DNA of 5,548 bases from Granulosicoccus sp965367215 (GTDB lineage Bacteria > Pseudomonadota > Gammaproteobacteria > Granulosicoccales > Granulosicoccaceae). The notes beneath the pieces are model-generated. The model saw only the letters and a program-made list of their open reading frames with translations. It was not told where the DNA came from and did no database searches. Shown here piece after piece: positions 1 through 5,388 of this stretch. Made by a program: the position numbers and the translations under genes. Within the stretch, counting starts at the first letter, position 1, and every line of letters begins with the position of its first letter. The stretch spans positions 1 through 5,548 of the forward strand of contig CBDUIJ010000368.1 in the NCBI GenBank assembly GCA_965367215.1, written 5' to 3'.

Positions 1-849
1 GGCCGCATCCAGATCGGCATCCTCGAAGACGATGAACGGTGATTTTCCGCCCAGCTCCAGAGTCAGCGACTTGCCGCTGCCCGCCGTAGCCTTGCGTATC
101 CATCTGCCAACGGCTGTTGATCCGGTAAAGGCAATCTTGTCGACCGCGGTGTGCTCGACCAGCATGGCGCCGCTCTTGCCATCACCGGTCACGATATTCA
201 GCACGCCATCGGGCAAACCGGCAGTTGCTGCCAGCTCGGCAAACAGCAGCGCCGTCAATGAGGTGTATTCAGCGGGCTTGAGCACCACCGTATTGCCCAG
301 CGCCAGAGCTGGGGCAATCTTCCAGGCCATCATCAGAAACGGAAAGTTCCACGGAATGATCTGACCGACCACACCGATGGCGGAGTGGTCCGGAAATTCA
401 CTGTCCTGCAGCTGCGCCCAGCCGGCATGATGGTAGAAATGGCGAGCTGCCAGGGGGATGTCGATATCACGGGTTTCCCGGATGGGCTTGCCGTTGTCCA
501 GCGCTTCCACCACGGCAATCAGACGCGCATGTCGCTGGATGATTCTGGCCAGCGCGTAGAGCACTTTCGCCCGAGCATGCCCCGACTGTGCCGCCCAGGC
601 TGTCTGGGCAGCGCGTGCCGACTTCACTGCCGCATCGACATCGGCCTGCTGCGCCATCGATATTCTTGCAAGTACGGCACCGGTAGCAGGCTCGAAGGTG
701 TCGAAGCTCTTGTCGCTGACGCCGGTGAACTCACCATTGATGAAATGACCAAAGCCATCCTGATGGGTGGCCAGCCATTGCCGCGCTTCTGTATCGCTCT
801 CGGGAGCTGGACCGTAGGACATGGTGTCAAAGTAGTTGGCTACGTTCAC
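1..849 (-). CDS. Aldehyde dehydrogenase family protein (N-terminal 283 residues; 3' end outside window)
   Basis: NAD(P)-dependent aldehyde dehydrogenase, presumably cytoplasmic, oxidising an aldehyde to an acid. The reading frame is open from a GTG at 849 to the window edge. Visible family signatures are PWNFP (residues 166-170, with the oxyanion-hole Asn168), the cofactor-binding KPAE (191-194), the Rossmann-loop FTGSTAVG (241-248), and ELGGKSP (265-271), whose Glu265 is the conserved general base. The catalytic cysteine would lie about 30 residues further on, outside the window. About 30 residues precede the usual ALDH start, including a Tyr-Gly-Pro-Ala-Pro-Glu segment. The GTG lies 5 bp after the deoC stop, with only a weak GGA as ribosome binding site, which suggests translational coupling. 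An ATG at 822 in the same frame is the alternative start. Next to deoC, acetaldehyde is the likely substrate, but that is inference. Confidence 0.93.
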   Translation of the reverse strand, partial: MNVANYFDTMSYGPAPESDTEARQWLATHQDGFGHFINGEFTGVSDKSFDTFEPATGAVLARISMAQQADVDAAVKSARAAQTAWAAQSGHARAKVLYALARIIQRHARLIAVVEALDNGKPIRETRDIDIPLAARHFYHHAGWAQLQDSEFPDHSAIGVVGQIIPWNFPFLMMAWKIAPALALGNTVVLKPAEYTSLTALLFAELAATAGLPDGVLNIVTGDGKSGAMLVEHTAVDKIAFTGSTAVGRWIRKATAGSGKSLTLELGGKSPFIVFEDADLDAA

Positions 850-854
850 GAGGG

Positions 855-1868
855 TTATCCGATCGGGTGACGGTGATGGGCGCTGTAAGCGCCGTCGACG
901 TGGTGTTCCAGCTGCCGTTCGATATCACCCAGCAGGCTGGAGGCCCCGAAGCGAAACAGCTCGGGTGTCAGCCAGGCATCGCCCAGCTCTTCCTTGACCA
1001 GTGCCAGATAGGACAGTGCATCCTTGGCTTTCGACACCCCACCGGCGGGTTTGTGGCCGACGAGAAATCCGGTCAGCGCCTGATACTGACGGATCGTGCG
1101 CAGCATGATCATCGTGATGGGCAGCGTGGCATTCACCGATTCCTTGCCGGTGGATGTCTTGATGAAATCGGCACCCGCCATCATGCAGACCAGGCTGGCT
1201 CGAGCGATATTGTTCAGGGTCTTGAGGTCTCCGGTGGCCAGAATCGCCTTCACATGCGCATCTCCACAGGCCTCACGGTAGTCCTGCATTTCGGCATACA
1301 GGGCCTGCCAGTTGCCAGTCAGCACATGTTCGCGGGTGATGACGATATCGATCTCGCGAGCGCCGGCTGCCACTGAAGCTTCGATTTCCTGCAGCTTCAG
1401 ATGATGCGGCGTCAGACCGGCAGGGAATCCTGTCGACACCGCGGCTACCGGAATGCCAGTGCCTTGCAAGGCGCTGACGGCCGTGGGCACGAAGCGGTGG
1501 TAGACGCATACCGCAGCAGTCGTGATACGCCGTTGCTCCATTCCCATGGCTTGCAGCAGATCCTGCCGGACCGGATTGACAGCCTTGGCGCACAGACGTC
1601 GTACACGTCCTTCCGTGTCATCACCATTGAGCGTCGTCAGATCCATGCAGGTAATGGCCTTGAGCAACCAGGCTGCCTGTGCATCCTTCTTGATGGAGCG
1701 CCTGCCCGACAACGCACTGATGCGCCGGTCCGCGGCCGAGCGATTGATGCGAACACTTTCGACCAGACCGGTATCCAGCGGCATGCCGACATTGCGGATC
1801 ACGGAATGGCTGTCGGCTGGCGTACACGCGGTCGCAACGACTTCCGGTTTTCTGACGTTGTCATTCAT
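855..1868 (-). CDS. deoC: Deoxyribose-phosphate aldolase, long (animal DERA-like) form
   Basis: Class I aldolase (EC 4.1.2.4) that cleaves 2-deoxy-D-ribose-5-phosphate to glyceraldehyde-3-phosphate and acetaldehyde. It is a cytoplasmic TIM-barrel enzyme. Numbered from the ATG at 1868 (337 aa), the Schiff-base lysine is Lys237 in DFIKTSTGKE. The proton-relay lysine is Lys273 in HKPAGG, and the active-site Asp174 is in REIDIVI. From QAAWLLKA (about residue 65) to HHVDG (about 326) it follows human DERA as I recall it, including MDLTTL, AAVCVY, STGFPAG and ELFRFGAS. It is longer than the 259-aa E. coli DeoC. The start is uncertain. The ATG at 1868 has AGGCG 9 nt upstream. The ATG at 1922 adds 18 residues and also has AGGCG, 6 nt upstream. 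The ATG at 1784 would lose about 7 residues relative to human DERA. I prefer 1868 because it leaves room for a promoter and operator. It is the first gene of an operon with the aldehyde dehydrogenase and is divergent from deoR. Confidence 0.93.
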   Translation of the reverse strand: MNDNVRKPEVVATACTPADSHSVIRNVGMPLDTGLVESVRINRSAADRRISALSGRRSIKKDAQAAWLLKAITCMDLTTLNGDDTEGRVRRLCAKAVNPVRQDLLQAMGMEQRRITTAAVCVYHRFVPTAVSALQGTGIPVAAVSTGFPAGLTPHHLKLQEIEASVAAGAREIDIVITREHVLTGNWQALYAEMQDYREACGDAHVKAILATGDLKTLNNIARASLVCMMAGADFIKTSTGKESVNATLPITMIMLRTIRQYQALTGFLVGHKPAGGVSKAKDALSYLALVKEELGDAWLTPELFRFGASSLLGDIERQLEHHVDGAYSAHHRHPIG

Positions 1869-1942
1869 GACAATCGTCGCCTGTATAACGACATGGGAAT
1901 AGGTCCTTTGATCTTTCCGCATAAGATTCGCCTATTTTTGTC

Positions 1943-1958
1943 ACAATGTAAACATTGT
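1943..1958. promoter_or_regulatory. Candidate operator: perfect 16-bp palindrome ACAATGT-AA-ACATTGT
   Basis: Two perfect 7-bp arms (1943-1949 and 1952-1958) surround an AA centre, in the AT-rich core between deoC and deoR. The size equals the 16-bp operators bound by E. coli DeoR, and the position suits control of one or both divergent genes. The base sequence, however, does not resemble the E. coli DeoR consensus. The bound protein could be this DeoR with altered specificity, or another regulator. The symmetry is seen directly; the function is inferred. Confidence 0.55.
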
Positions 1959-1990
1959 TTGTTACTTTTATTACATAATTTTCGAGGGCA

Positions 1991-2016
1991 TCACCAGAAA
2001 CAGACTCCTTTGGTGA
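1991..2016 (+). repeat. Inverted repeat in the presumed deoR leader
   Basis: TCACCAGA at 1991-1998 can pair with TTTGGTGA at 2009-2016, with one G-T wobble and a 10-nt loop. It lies about 40 bp upstream of the deoR GTG. It is not followed by a T-run, so it is not a typical terminator. It may be a weak leader hairpin or a chance repeat. Confidence 0.25.
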
Positions 2017-2045
2017 GGTTCTCCCCTAATGATCCGCTACCAGCC

Positions 2046-2049
2046 GGAG
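2046..2049 (+). promoter_or_regulatory. Ribosome binding site fixing the deoR GTG start
   Basis: GGAG lies 7 nt before the GTG at 2057. No in-frame ATG lies near this position, and the first in-frame methionine comes only inside the DNA-binding domain. The site therefore decides the start. Confidence 0.75.
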
Positions 2050-2056
2050 TTTCCCA

Positions 2057-2794
2057 GTGGGCAATCGCAAACAGAATCGCCTTTCCAGATTACTGGACCT
2101 GATCACGACCAGATCCAGCACTCACATTCGGGATGCGGCAGAAATACTGGATGTCTCGGAGATGACCATTCGGCGTGACATCCGGGCCCATCCCGACAAG
2201 TTCGAATATCTGGGCGGCCATATCGTGCCGGCGAATCAGCTTTCCAACCGAACGCCCTACGATCTGGGGCTCGCCGCCGATGTGCACGAAAAGGAAAAGA
2301 TTCAGGCGTGTGAACAATGCCTGCCCTATGCCATCGGCGAAGAAATGATATTCGTCGATAGTGGCACCACGTTGGTACACCTGATGGATATTCTGCCTCT
2401 GGAACTGGAGATTTCCGTTATCTGCTGTGCCATGAATGTGGCTGACCGAGCTGTCCGGAAACCCAACGTCAAGCTGATCATGGTCGGTGGTGAGTACCAT
2501 CCACCGACTACTTCCTTTCATGGCCTGGGCGCCGAGTCCATGTTCGATCGCCTCGGTATCAACACAGGCTTCTTTTCGGCCGCAGGCATCCACGGCGAAC
2601 TGGGAGCAAGCTGCACCCACTTCAATGAAATCCGTGTCAAACAGGCTGCGATGGCCAGCACCACTCGCAGAATTCTGGTGGCGGACAGCAGCAAGATCGG
2701 CAAGGTACTACCCGCCCGCTACGCCCCCATGGATGACTTCGATCTGGTGCTCACCGAACAGGGTGTCTTCGAGTTCGACCCTGAAAACAGCTGA
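2057..2794 (+). CDS. deoR: DeoR-family transcriptional repressor, likely the DeoR of this deo module
   Basis: A 245-aa DNA-binding repressor, about the size of E. coli DeoR (252 aa). An N-terminal winged helix-turn-helix (about residues 7-58) contains the family recognition segment DVSEMTIRRDI (32-42), followed by YLGGHIV. The C-terminal sugar-phosphate-sensing DeoRC domain (about 76-235) has FVDSGTT (99-105), VGGEYH (143-148), FFSAAGIH (172-179) and VADSSKIGK (208-216). Compared from memory, it follows E. coli DeoR specifically (for example the HI-DAA, SAAG-H-GA-C and GKV-PAR positions) rather than only the wider family. E. coli DeoR is released by deoxyribose-5-phosphate, the substrate of the DeoC encoded next door, so the same effector is likely here. 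It is transcribed away from deoC and probably autoregulates through the shared spacer. No convincing hairpin terminator follows the stop codon. Confidence 0.88.
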   Translation: MGNRKQNRLSRLLDLITTRSSTHIRDAAEILDVSEMTIRRDIRAHPDKFEYLGGHIVPANQLSNRTPYDLGLAADVHEKEKIQACEQCLPYAIGEEMIFVDSGTTLVHLMDILPLELEISVICCAMNVADRAVRKPNVKLIMVGGEYHPPTTSFHGLGAESMFDRLGINTGFFSAAGIHGELGASCTHFNEIRVKQAAMASTTRRILVADSSKIGKVLPARYAPMDDFDLVLTEQGVFEFDPENS

Positions 2795-2824
2795 AGCAGC
2801 GAGTGGCAAGGCCTCATGCGTGTT

Positions 2825-2840
2825 TGTTGTATTTCTAACA
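2825..2840. promoter_or_regulatory. Candidate DeoR operator upstream of the ABM-like gene
   Basis: TGTTGTATTTCTAACA matches the E. coli DeoR operator consensus TGTTAGAATTCTAACA (recalled) at 13 of 16 positions. The right half TTCTAACA is complete, and the outer TGTT/AACA arms are symmetric. It lies 30 bp after the deoR stop and 84 bp before the next start, a suitable place to control that gene. The sequence match is seen; binding is inferred. Confidence 0.5.
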
Positions 2841-2910
2841 TTTGTTGCATAGACTGCCAACAGCGGTTACCCGCCAGCGACGGCGCGTAATCCCTTCTGA
2901 TCAAGCAACC

Positions 2911-2915
2911 GAGGA
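2911..2915 (+). promoter_or_regulatory. Ribosome binding site supporting the GTG start at 2924
   Basis: GAGGA lies 8 nt before the GTG at 2924. The first in-frame ATG (2966, residue 15) has no comparable site, so the GTG is preferred. Confidence 0.7.
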
Positions 2916-2923
2916 CCGGGAAC

Positions 2924-3349
2924 GTGACCCAGCAGCAGACGACTGTACCCAGCGACAACAAGATCATGGCGCTGGAAGCCTTTGAACATGTTCCCAACGA
3001 AAACGTGGCCCGCTATCTGGAACTGGGTCAGATCATCGATGATCTGGTGCGCGACAAGGAACCCGGCATGCTGGTGCATGCCTTGACGCAAAGCAGTCGT
3101 AACGAGACAGAAACCGTTTTCCGGTGGCTGGAAGTCTTCGAAAACTCCGATGCTCTGGAAGCCCACCTGGGCAGCGATCATGTCGCCAGGCACATCGAAC
3201 AACTCTCGAAAGGCATTCTCACCGGCCAGATCGATCTGGTCATCTACGCCGATTGGGATGAGGCCACTCGAGCCTATTGGCAGAACCGGTTCTCAACCGT
3301 CAACTTCAGCTATGCATCAGTGGAGTCGGGCTTCTACCGCCAACGGTGA
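2924..3349 (+). CDS. Small ABM-like (dimeric alpha/beta-barrel) protein, function unknown
   Basis: A 141-aa soluble protein without a signal peptide or membrane segment. Residues about 15-110 fit the ferredoxin-like fold of the antibiotic biosynthesis monooxygenase (ABM) and putative quinol monooxygenase group: an initial beta strand (IMALEAFEHV), a helix containing YLELGQIIDDLV (31-42), EPGMLVHAL (46-54), then FRWLEVFENSDALEAHLGSDHV (about 66-87). The last is the usual strand, turn and helix with a histidine near its end. These domains are usually about 100 residues; here about 30 extra residues follow (WDEATRAYW to the C-terminus). Members include cofactor-free monooxygenases but also many with no known activity, so no reaction is assigned. 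It follows deoR on the same strand behind a DeoR-like site, which suggests co-regulation with deoxyribose use. It ends 4 bp from the converging kinase gene. Confidence 0.75.
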   Translation: MTQQQTTVPSDNKIMALEAFEHVPNENVARYLELGQIIDDLVRDKEPGMLVHALTQSSRNETETVFRWLEVFENSDALEAHLGSDHVARHIEQLSKGILTGQIDLVIYADWDEATRAYWQNRFSTVNFSYASVESGFYRQR

Positions 3350-3356
3350 TCGATCA
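3347..3356. repeat. 10-bp palindrome holding both convergent stop codons
   Basis: TGATCGATCA is a perfect palindrome. Its first three bases are the stop of the ABM-like gene and its last three, read on the minus strand, are the stop of the kinase gene. It is too short to be a convincing terminator, and no T-run follows on either strand. Confidence 0.45.
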
Positions 3357-4664
3357 GCCATCACCGCTCTCAGGGGCTTGATTCTCGGCAATCCGAAAGC
3401 CGACCGTGACACTCGCGCCGTGCAGGCTTGTACTGCGCTCGAGCGAAACACTGGCCCCCAACCAGCGTGAAATGCGCTCGACGATAGCCAGTCCGAGCCC
3501 GTACCCGCGCACGGCATGATCGGACTCGTTCGACACGGCCGCTTTCTGAAACGGCTTGAACAAACGTTCCACCTCAAGCTCGGGAAACCCGGGGCCGTCA
3601 TCTTCTATCCGCAGATTGACGCGCCCACCGTGCCGGGACAGGCTGACCCTGATCTTGCCGTGTGCGAATTTCACGGCATTCTGAACCAGGTTGTTGATCA
3701 GCATCAGTGTGTAGCGCTCATCGGCCATGACCAACGGAATGCCCCCGGGCACCTCCGTTTCTATCCGTGTCGGACTGTCAGGGTCATGCGTGTCGATCGC
3801 CTGCTGAACGACAGCTGCCAGAGACACGCCGAAACGCGGCTGATCGTCCAGCCTCTGCTCCAGCCTGCCGAACTCCAGAAGCACGCTTACCAGCTGCTCC
3901 ATGCTGTTCAGGTCGTTGCTGATCCTGTCGAGATAGTCGCCTTGCCTGGTATCCAGCGATGTCTCCTGCAGGGCATCCACCCCGAAACGCAAGCGCGCCA
4001 GCGGTGTACGCAAATCATGTGACACAGCGCTACTGAGCATCCGGTTATCTTCCATCAATACCTGAATACGCTGCGCCATGGCATTGAATTCGGTTTCGAT
4101 ATCGTGCAGCTGACTGCGGGGGTTCGTCTCTATACGCTGTGACAGATCTCCCTGACCAATCAGCCGCGTTGCGCTGGCAAGCGTCTGCAATCGTCTTGTC
4201 AGCGGATATAACCAGACCAGTACCAGCAGCACGATGGAGGCATAGAAGACAACGGTCAGCAATAATCGAAGCGCGGTGCCGGAGCTGGATTGTTCGGGAA
4301 CGCCAAGAACCAGTATGCGATTCGATTCAGGCAACAGAAAATGCAGTGCGACGCCCTGCCGGGATTCCAGCATCACGACGCGCCCCTGCGCCAGCTGTCT
4401 GTCCAGCATCTCGGGCAAGGCGATGCTGTCTCGCGGAATCAGGTAGATATCGTAAGCCTCGCCCGATGTCGGCGTGGCGGAATCGGCTGGCATCTCCACA
4501 ATGCCATCGAGCAAACCAACCATGCGGTAACCGAACTGCTCAGCCATCTGCAGCCTGTCGTCGCCACCATGATCGAGTCTGGCAAACAGCCGGTCCATGG
4601 CCCAGCCGGCGCCGACAATGGAGATGATCACCACCACCAGCAGTGACAGACTCAGACGCCGCAT
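3354..4664 (-). CDS. rstB: Sensor histidine kinase, RstB-like
   Basis: A 436-aa inner-membrane sensor kinase that should autophosphorylate and pass phosphate to the regulator encoded just upstream. The first transmembrane helix is at about residues 5-22 and the second at 131-153. They bound a periplasmic sensor region of about 108 residues with no recognised ligand motif. A HAMP linker (about 154-206) precedes the dimerisation domain, whose SHDLRTPLARLRF carries the phospho-acceptor His216. The ATP-binding domain shows the N box (LINNLVQNAVKF, 322-333), the G1 box (EDDGPGF, 354-360) and the G2 box (GYGLGLA, 387-393), so all catalytic motifs are present. The ATG at 4664 was chosen because GGGAG lies 6 nt upstream and the membrane helix follows at once. 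Upstream in-frame starts (4697, 4817) overlap the regulator gene. Layout and paired regulator resemble E. coli RstAB, but the stimulus may differ, so the symbol is tentative. Confidence 0.88.
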   Translation of the reverse strand: MRRLSLSLLVVVIISIVGAGWAMDRLFARLDHGGDDRLQMAEQFGYRMVGLLDGIVEMPADSATPTSGEAYDIYLIPRDSIALPEMLDRQLAQGRVVMLESRQGVALHFLLPESNRILVLGVPEQSSSGTALRLLLTVVFYASIVLLVLVWLYPLTRRLQTLASATRLIGQGDLSQRIETNPRSQLHDIETEFNAMAQRIQVLMEDNRMLSSAVSHDLRTPLARLRFGVDALQETSLDTRQGDYLDRISNDLNSMEQLVSVLLEFGRLEQRLDDQPRFGVSLAAVVQQAIDTHDPDSPTRIETEVPGGIPLVMADERYTLMLINNLVQNAVKFAHGKIRVSLSRHGGRVNLRIEDDGPGFPELEVERLFKPFQKAAVSNESDHAVRGYGLGLAIVERISRWLGASVSLERSTSLHGASVTVGFRIAENQAPESGDG

Positions 4665-4677
4665 GATCGACTCCCGC

Positions 4678-4698
4678 GATGCCTGTTCACCAGGCATC
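4678..4698 (-). promoter_or_regulatory. Perfect hairpin at the regulator/kinase junction
   Basis: GATGCCTG (4678-4685) and CAGGCATC (4691-4698) form a perfect 8-bp stem with a 5-nt loop. On the coding (minus) strand the loop is GTGAA and contains the regulator's TGA stop (4689-4687). The stem ends 2 nt before the GGGAG ribosome binding site of the kinase (4675-4671). No T-run follows, so it is not a standard terminator. Its place suggests control of kinase translation or mRNA processing. Confidence 0.5.
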
Positions 4699-5385
4699 CG
4701 CCGCCAGCAGATACCCCACCCCTCTGAGTGTCTTGATCCGGCGAGGCTCCTGAGCGTCATCCTTGAGTTTCTTGCGCAGACGAGAGATGCAGACGTCCAC
4801 CGAGCGATCGAAACCATCGTACTCGATACCCCTGATCTCGGCGATCAGGGCCTCGCGTCGCATGCACTGCCCCACATTGGCGGCCAGCAGTTGCAGTACA
4901 TCGAACTCCAGTGTCGACAGTGCTATCGCTTCATCATGCAAGCAGGCACTTCTGGATTCCAGGTCGATTTTCAGGCCGCCGATCTGCATGAGCGTCGGTG
5001 CCAGTTCCTGATTGGAGCGGCGTAGCAAGGCGCGCAGCCGGGCCAGCAGGATGCCGGGCCTGACCGGCTTGGTCAGGTAATCATCGGCACCACTGTCCAG
5101 ACCGTTGACTTCATCGGCTTCCGTATCACGTGCCGTCATCATGATGATGGGCCGGGCAAAGAAGGCGCGAGCCTGGCGACACACCTCGATGCCGTCCATC
5201 ACCGGCAGGTTGAGGTCCAGTATCAGCGCATCCGGCATGTCATTGCGCAGCATCTGCAAGGCCGTGTCGCCACGCGTGGCTATCGACACCAGATACCCGT
5301 GGGATACCAGGTAGTCGGCAATCCAACGAGCCAGAGACTCATCGTCCTCAACCACCATGACATGCTGTGTCGTGTCATTGTCCAT
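4687..5385 (-). CDS. rstA: OmpR/PhoB-class response regulator, RstA-like
   Basis: A 232-aa cytoplasmic DNA-binding response regulator. The receiver domain (about residues 8-120) has the acidic pocket Glu13-Asp14-Asp15, the phospho-acceptor Asp57 in LILDLNLP, Thr84 and the conserved Lys106 in LTKPV, so it looks fully functional. The winged-helix output domain (about 134-228) includes LSTLEFDVL, then RGIEYDGFDRSVDVCISRLRKK and RRIKTLRGVGYLL. The end follows E. coli RstA closely as recalled, down to the terminal Ala-Trp. An in-frame TGA lies directly before ACC and the ATG, so 5385 is the farthest-upstream ATG. GGAGG at 5402-5398 is 12 nt away, longer than ideal, which suggests coupling to the preceding gene ending 3 bp upstream. 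The kinase gene follows after 22 bp. Target genes are unknown and the symbol is by similarity. Confidence 0.9.
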   Translation of the reverse strand: MDNDTTQHVMVVEDDESLARWIADYLVSHGYLVSIATRGDTALQMLRNDMPDALILDLNLPVMDGIEVCRQARAFFARPIIMMTARDTEADEVNGLDSGADDYLTKPVRPGILLARLRALLRRSNQELAPTLMQIGGLKIDLESRSACLHDEAIALSTLEFDVLQLLAANVGQCMRREALIAEIRGIEYDGFDRSVDVCISRLRKKLKDDAQEPRRIKTLRGVGYLLAADAW

Positions 5386-5388
5386 GGT

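Larger units (their letters stand above)
1923..2056. promoter_or_regulatory. Divergent deoC/deoR control region
   Basis: This spacer between the divergent genes includes an AT-rich core at about 1927-1982 that contrasts with the GC-richer coding DNA around it. The core holds a perfect 16-bp palindrome (1943-1958). On the plus strand a CATAAT at 1974-1979 could be the -10 box for deoR, but nothing close to TTGACA lies 16-18 bp upstream of it. On the minus strand TTTACA and TTGTGA lie in or next to the palindrome as possible -35 boxes for deoC, but no good -10 follows at standard spacing. Promoters almost certainly lie here, but their exact positions are not clear from the sequence. Confidence 0.6.
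2795..2923. other. Spacer between deoR and the ABM-like gene, with regulatory content
   Basis: A 129-bp gap without an ORF I would accept. It contains an AT-rich stretch (about 2820-2855) with the DeoR-like site at 2825-2840, then a GC-richer leader and a good ribosome binding site. TTGTTG at 2824-2829 could act as a poor -35 box, with CATAGA 18 bp later as a poor -10. The promoter call is weak. No T-tailed hairpin was seen. Confidence 0.4.

Noticed and set aside
385..870. Plus-strand open frame of 161 codons opposite the aldehyde dehydrogenase
   Set aside because: The minus strand here encodes conserved ALDH motifs, and the plus-strand translation resembles no family.
867..1376. Plus-strand open frame of 169 codons opposite deoC
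   Set aside because: It is a shadow of the aldolase reading frame. It has no domain and no good ribosome binding site, and the opposite strand carries catalytic motifs.
1991..2016. The leader inverted repeat as a riboswitch or attenuator
   Set aside because: It is a single stem with a wobble pair, without a second alternative stem, T-run or known aptamer pattern.
1401..2102. Long plus-strand open frame (233 codons) overlapping deoC and the spacer
   Set aside because: It is antisense to the clearly homologous deoC, has an arginine-rich shadow-like composition with no recognisable domain, and would run through the divergent control region into the start of deoR.
2090..2620. Minus-strand open frame of 176 codons opposite deoR
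   Set aside because: The plus strand carries full-length DeoR similarity with an excellent ribosome binding site; the antisense frame is a by-product.
3516..4022. Plus-strand open frame of 168 codons opposite the histidine kinase
   Set aside because: It overlaps the conserved kinase core on the other strand and shows no protein-family features.
4678..4698. The junction hairpin as a Rho-independent terminator
   Set aside because: No T-run follows on the coding strand, and the kinase ribosome binding site begins 2 nt later. Termination here would silence the kinase gene.
4665..4817. N-terminal extension of the kinase by 51 residues, starting at 4817
   Set aside because: It would overlap the response regulator by about 130 bp and place an unusual stretch before the first membrane helix. 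The ATG at 4664 has a proper ribosome binding site.
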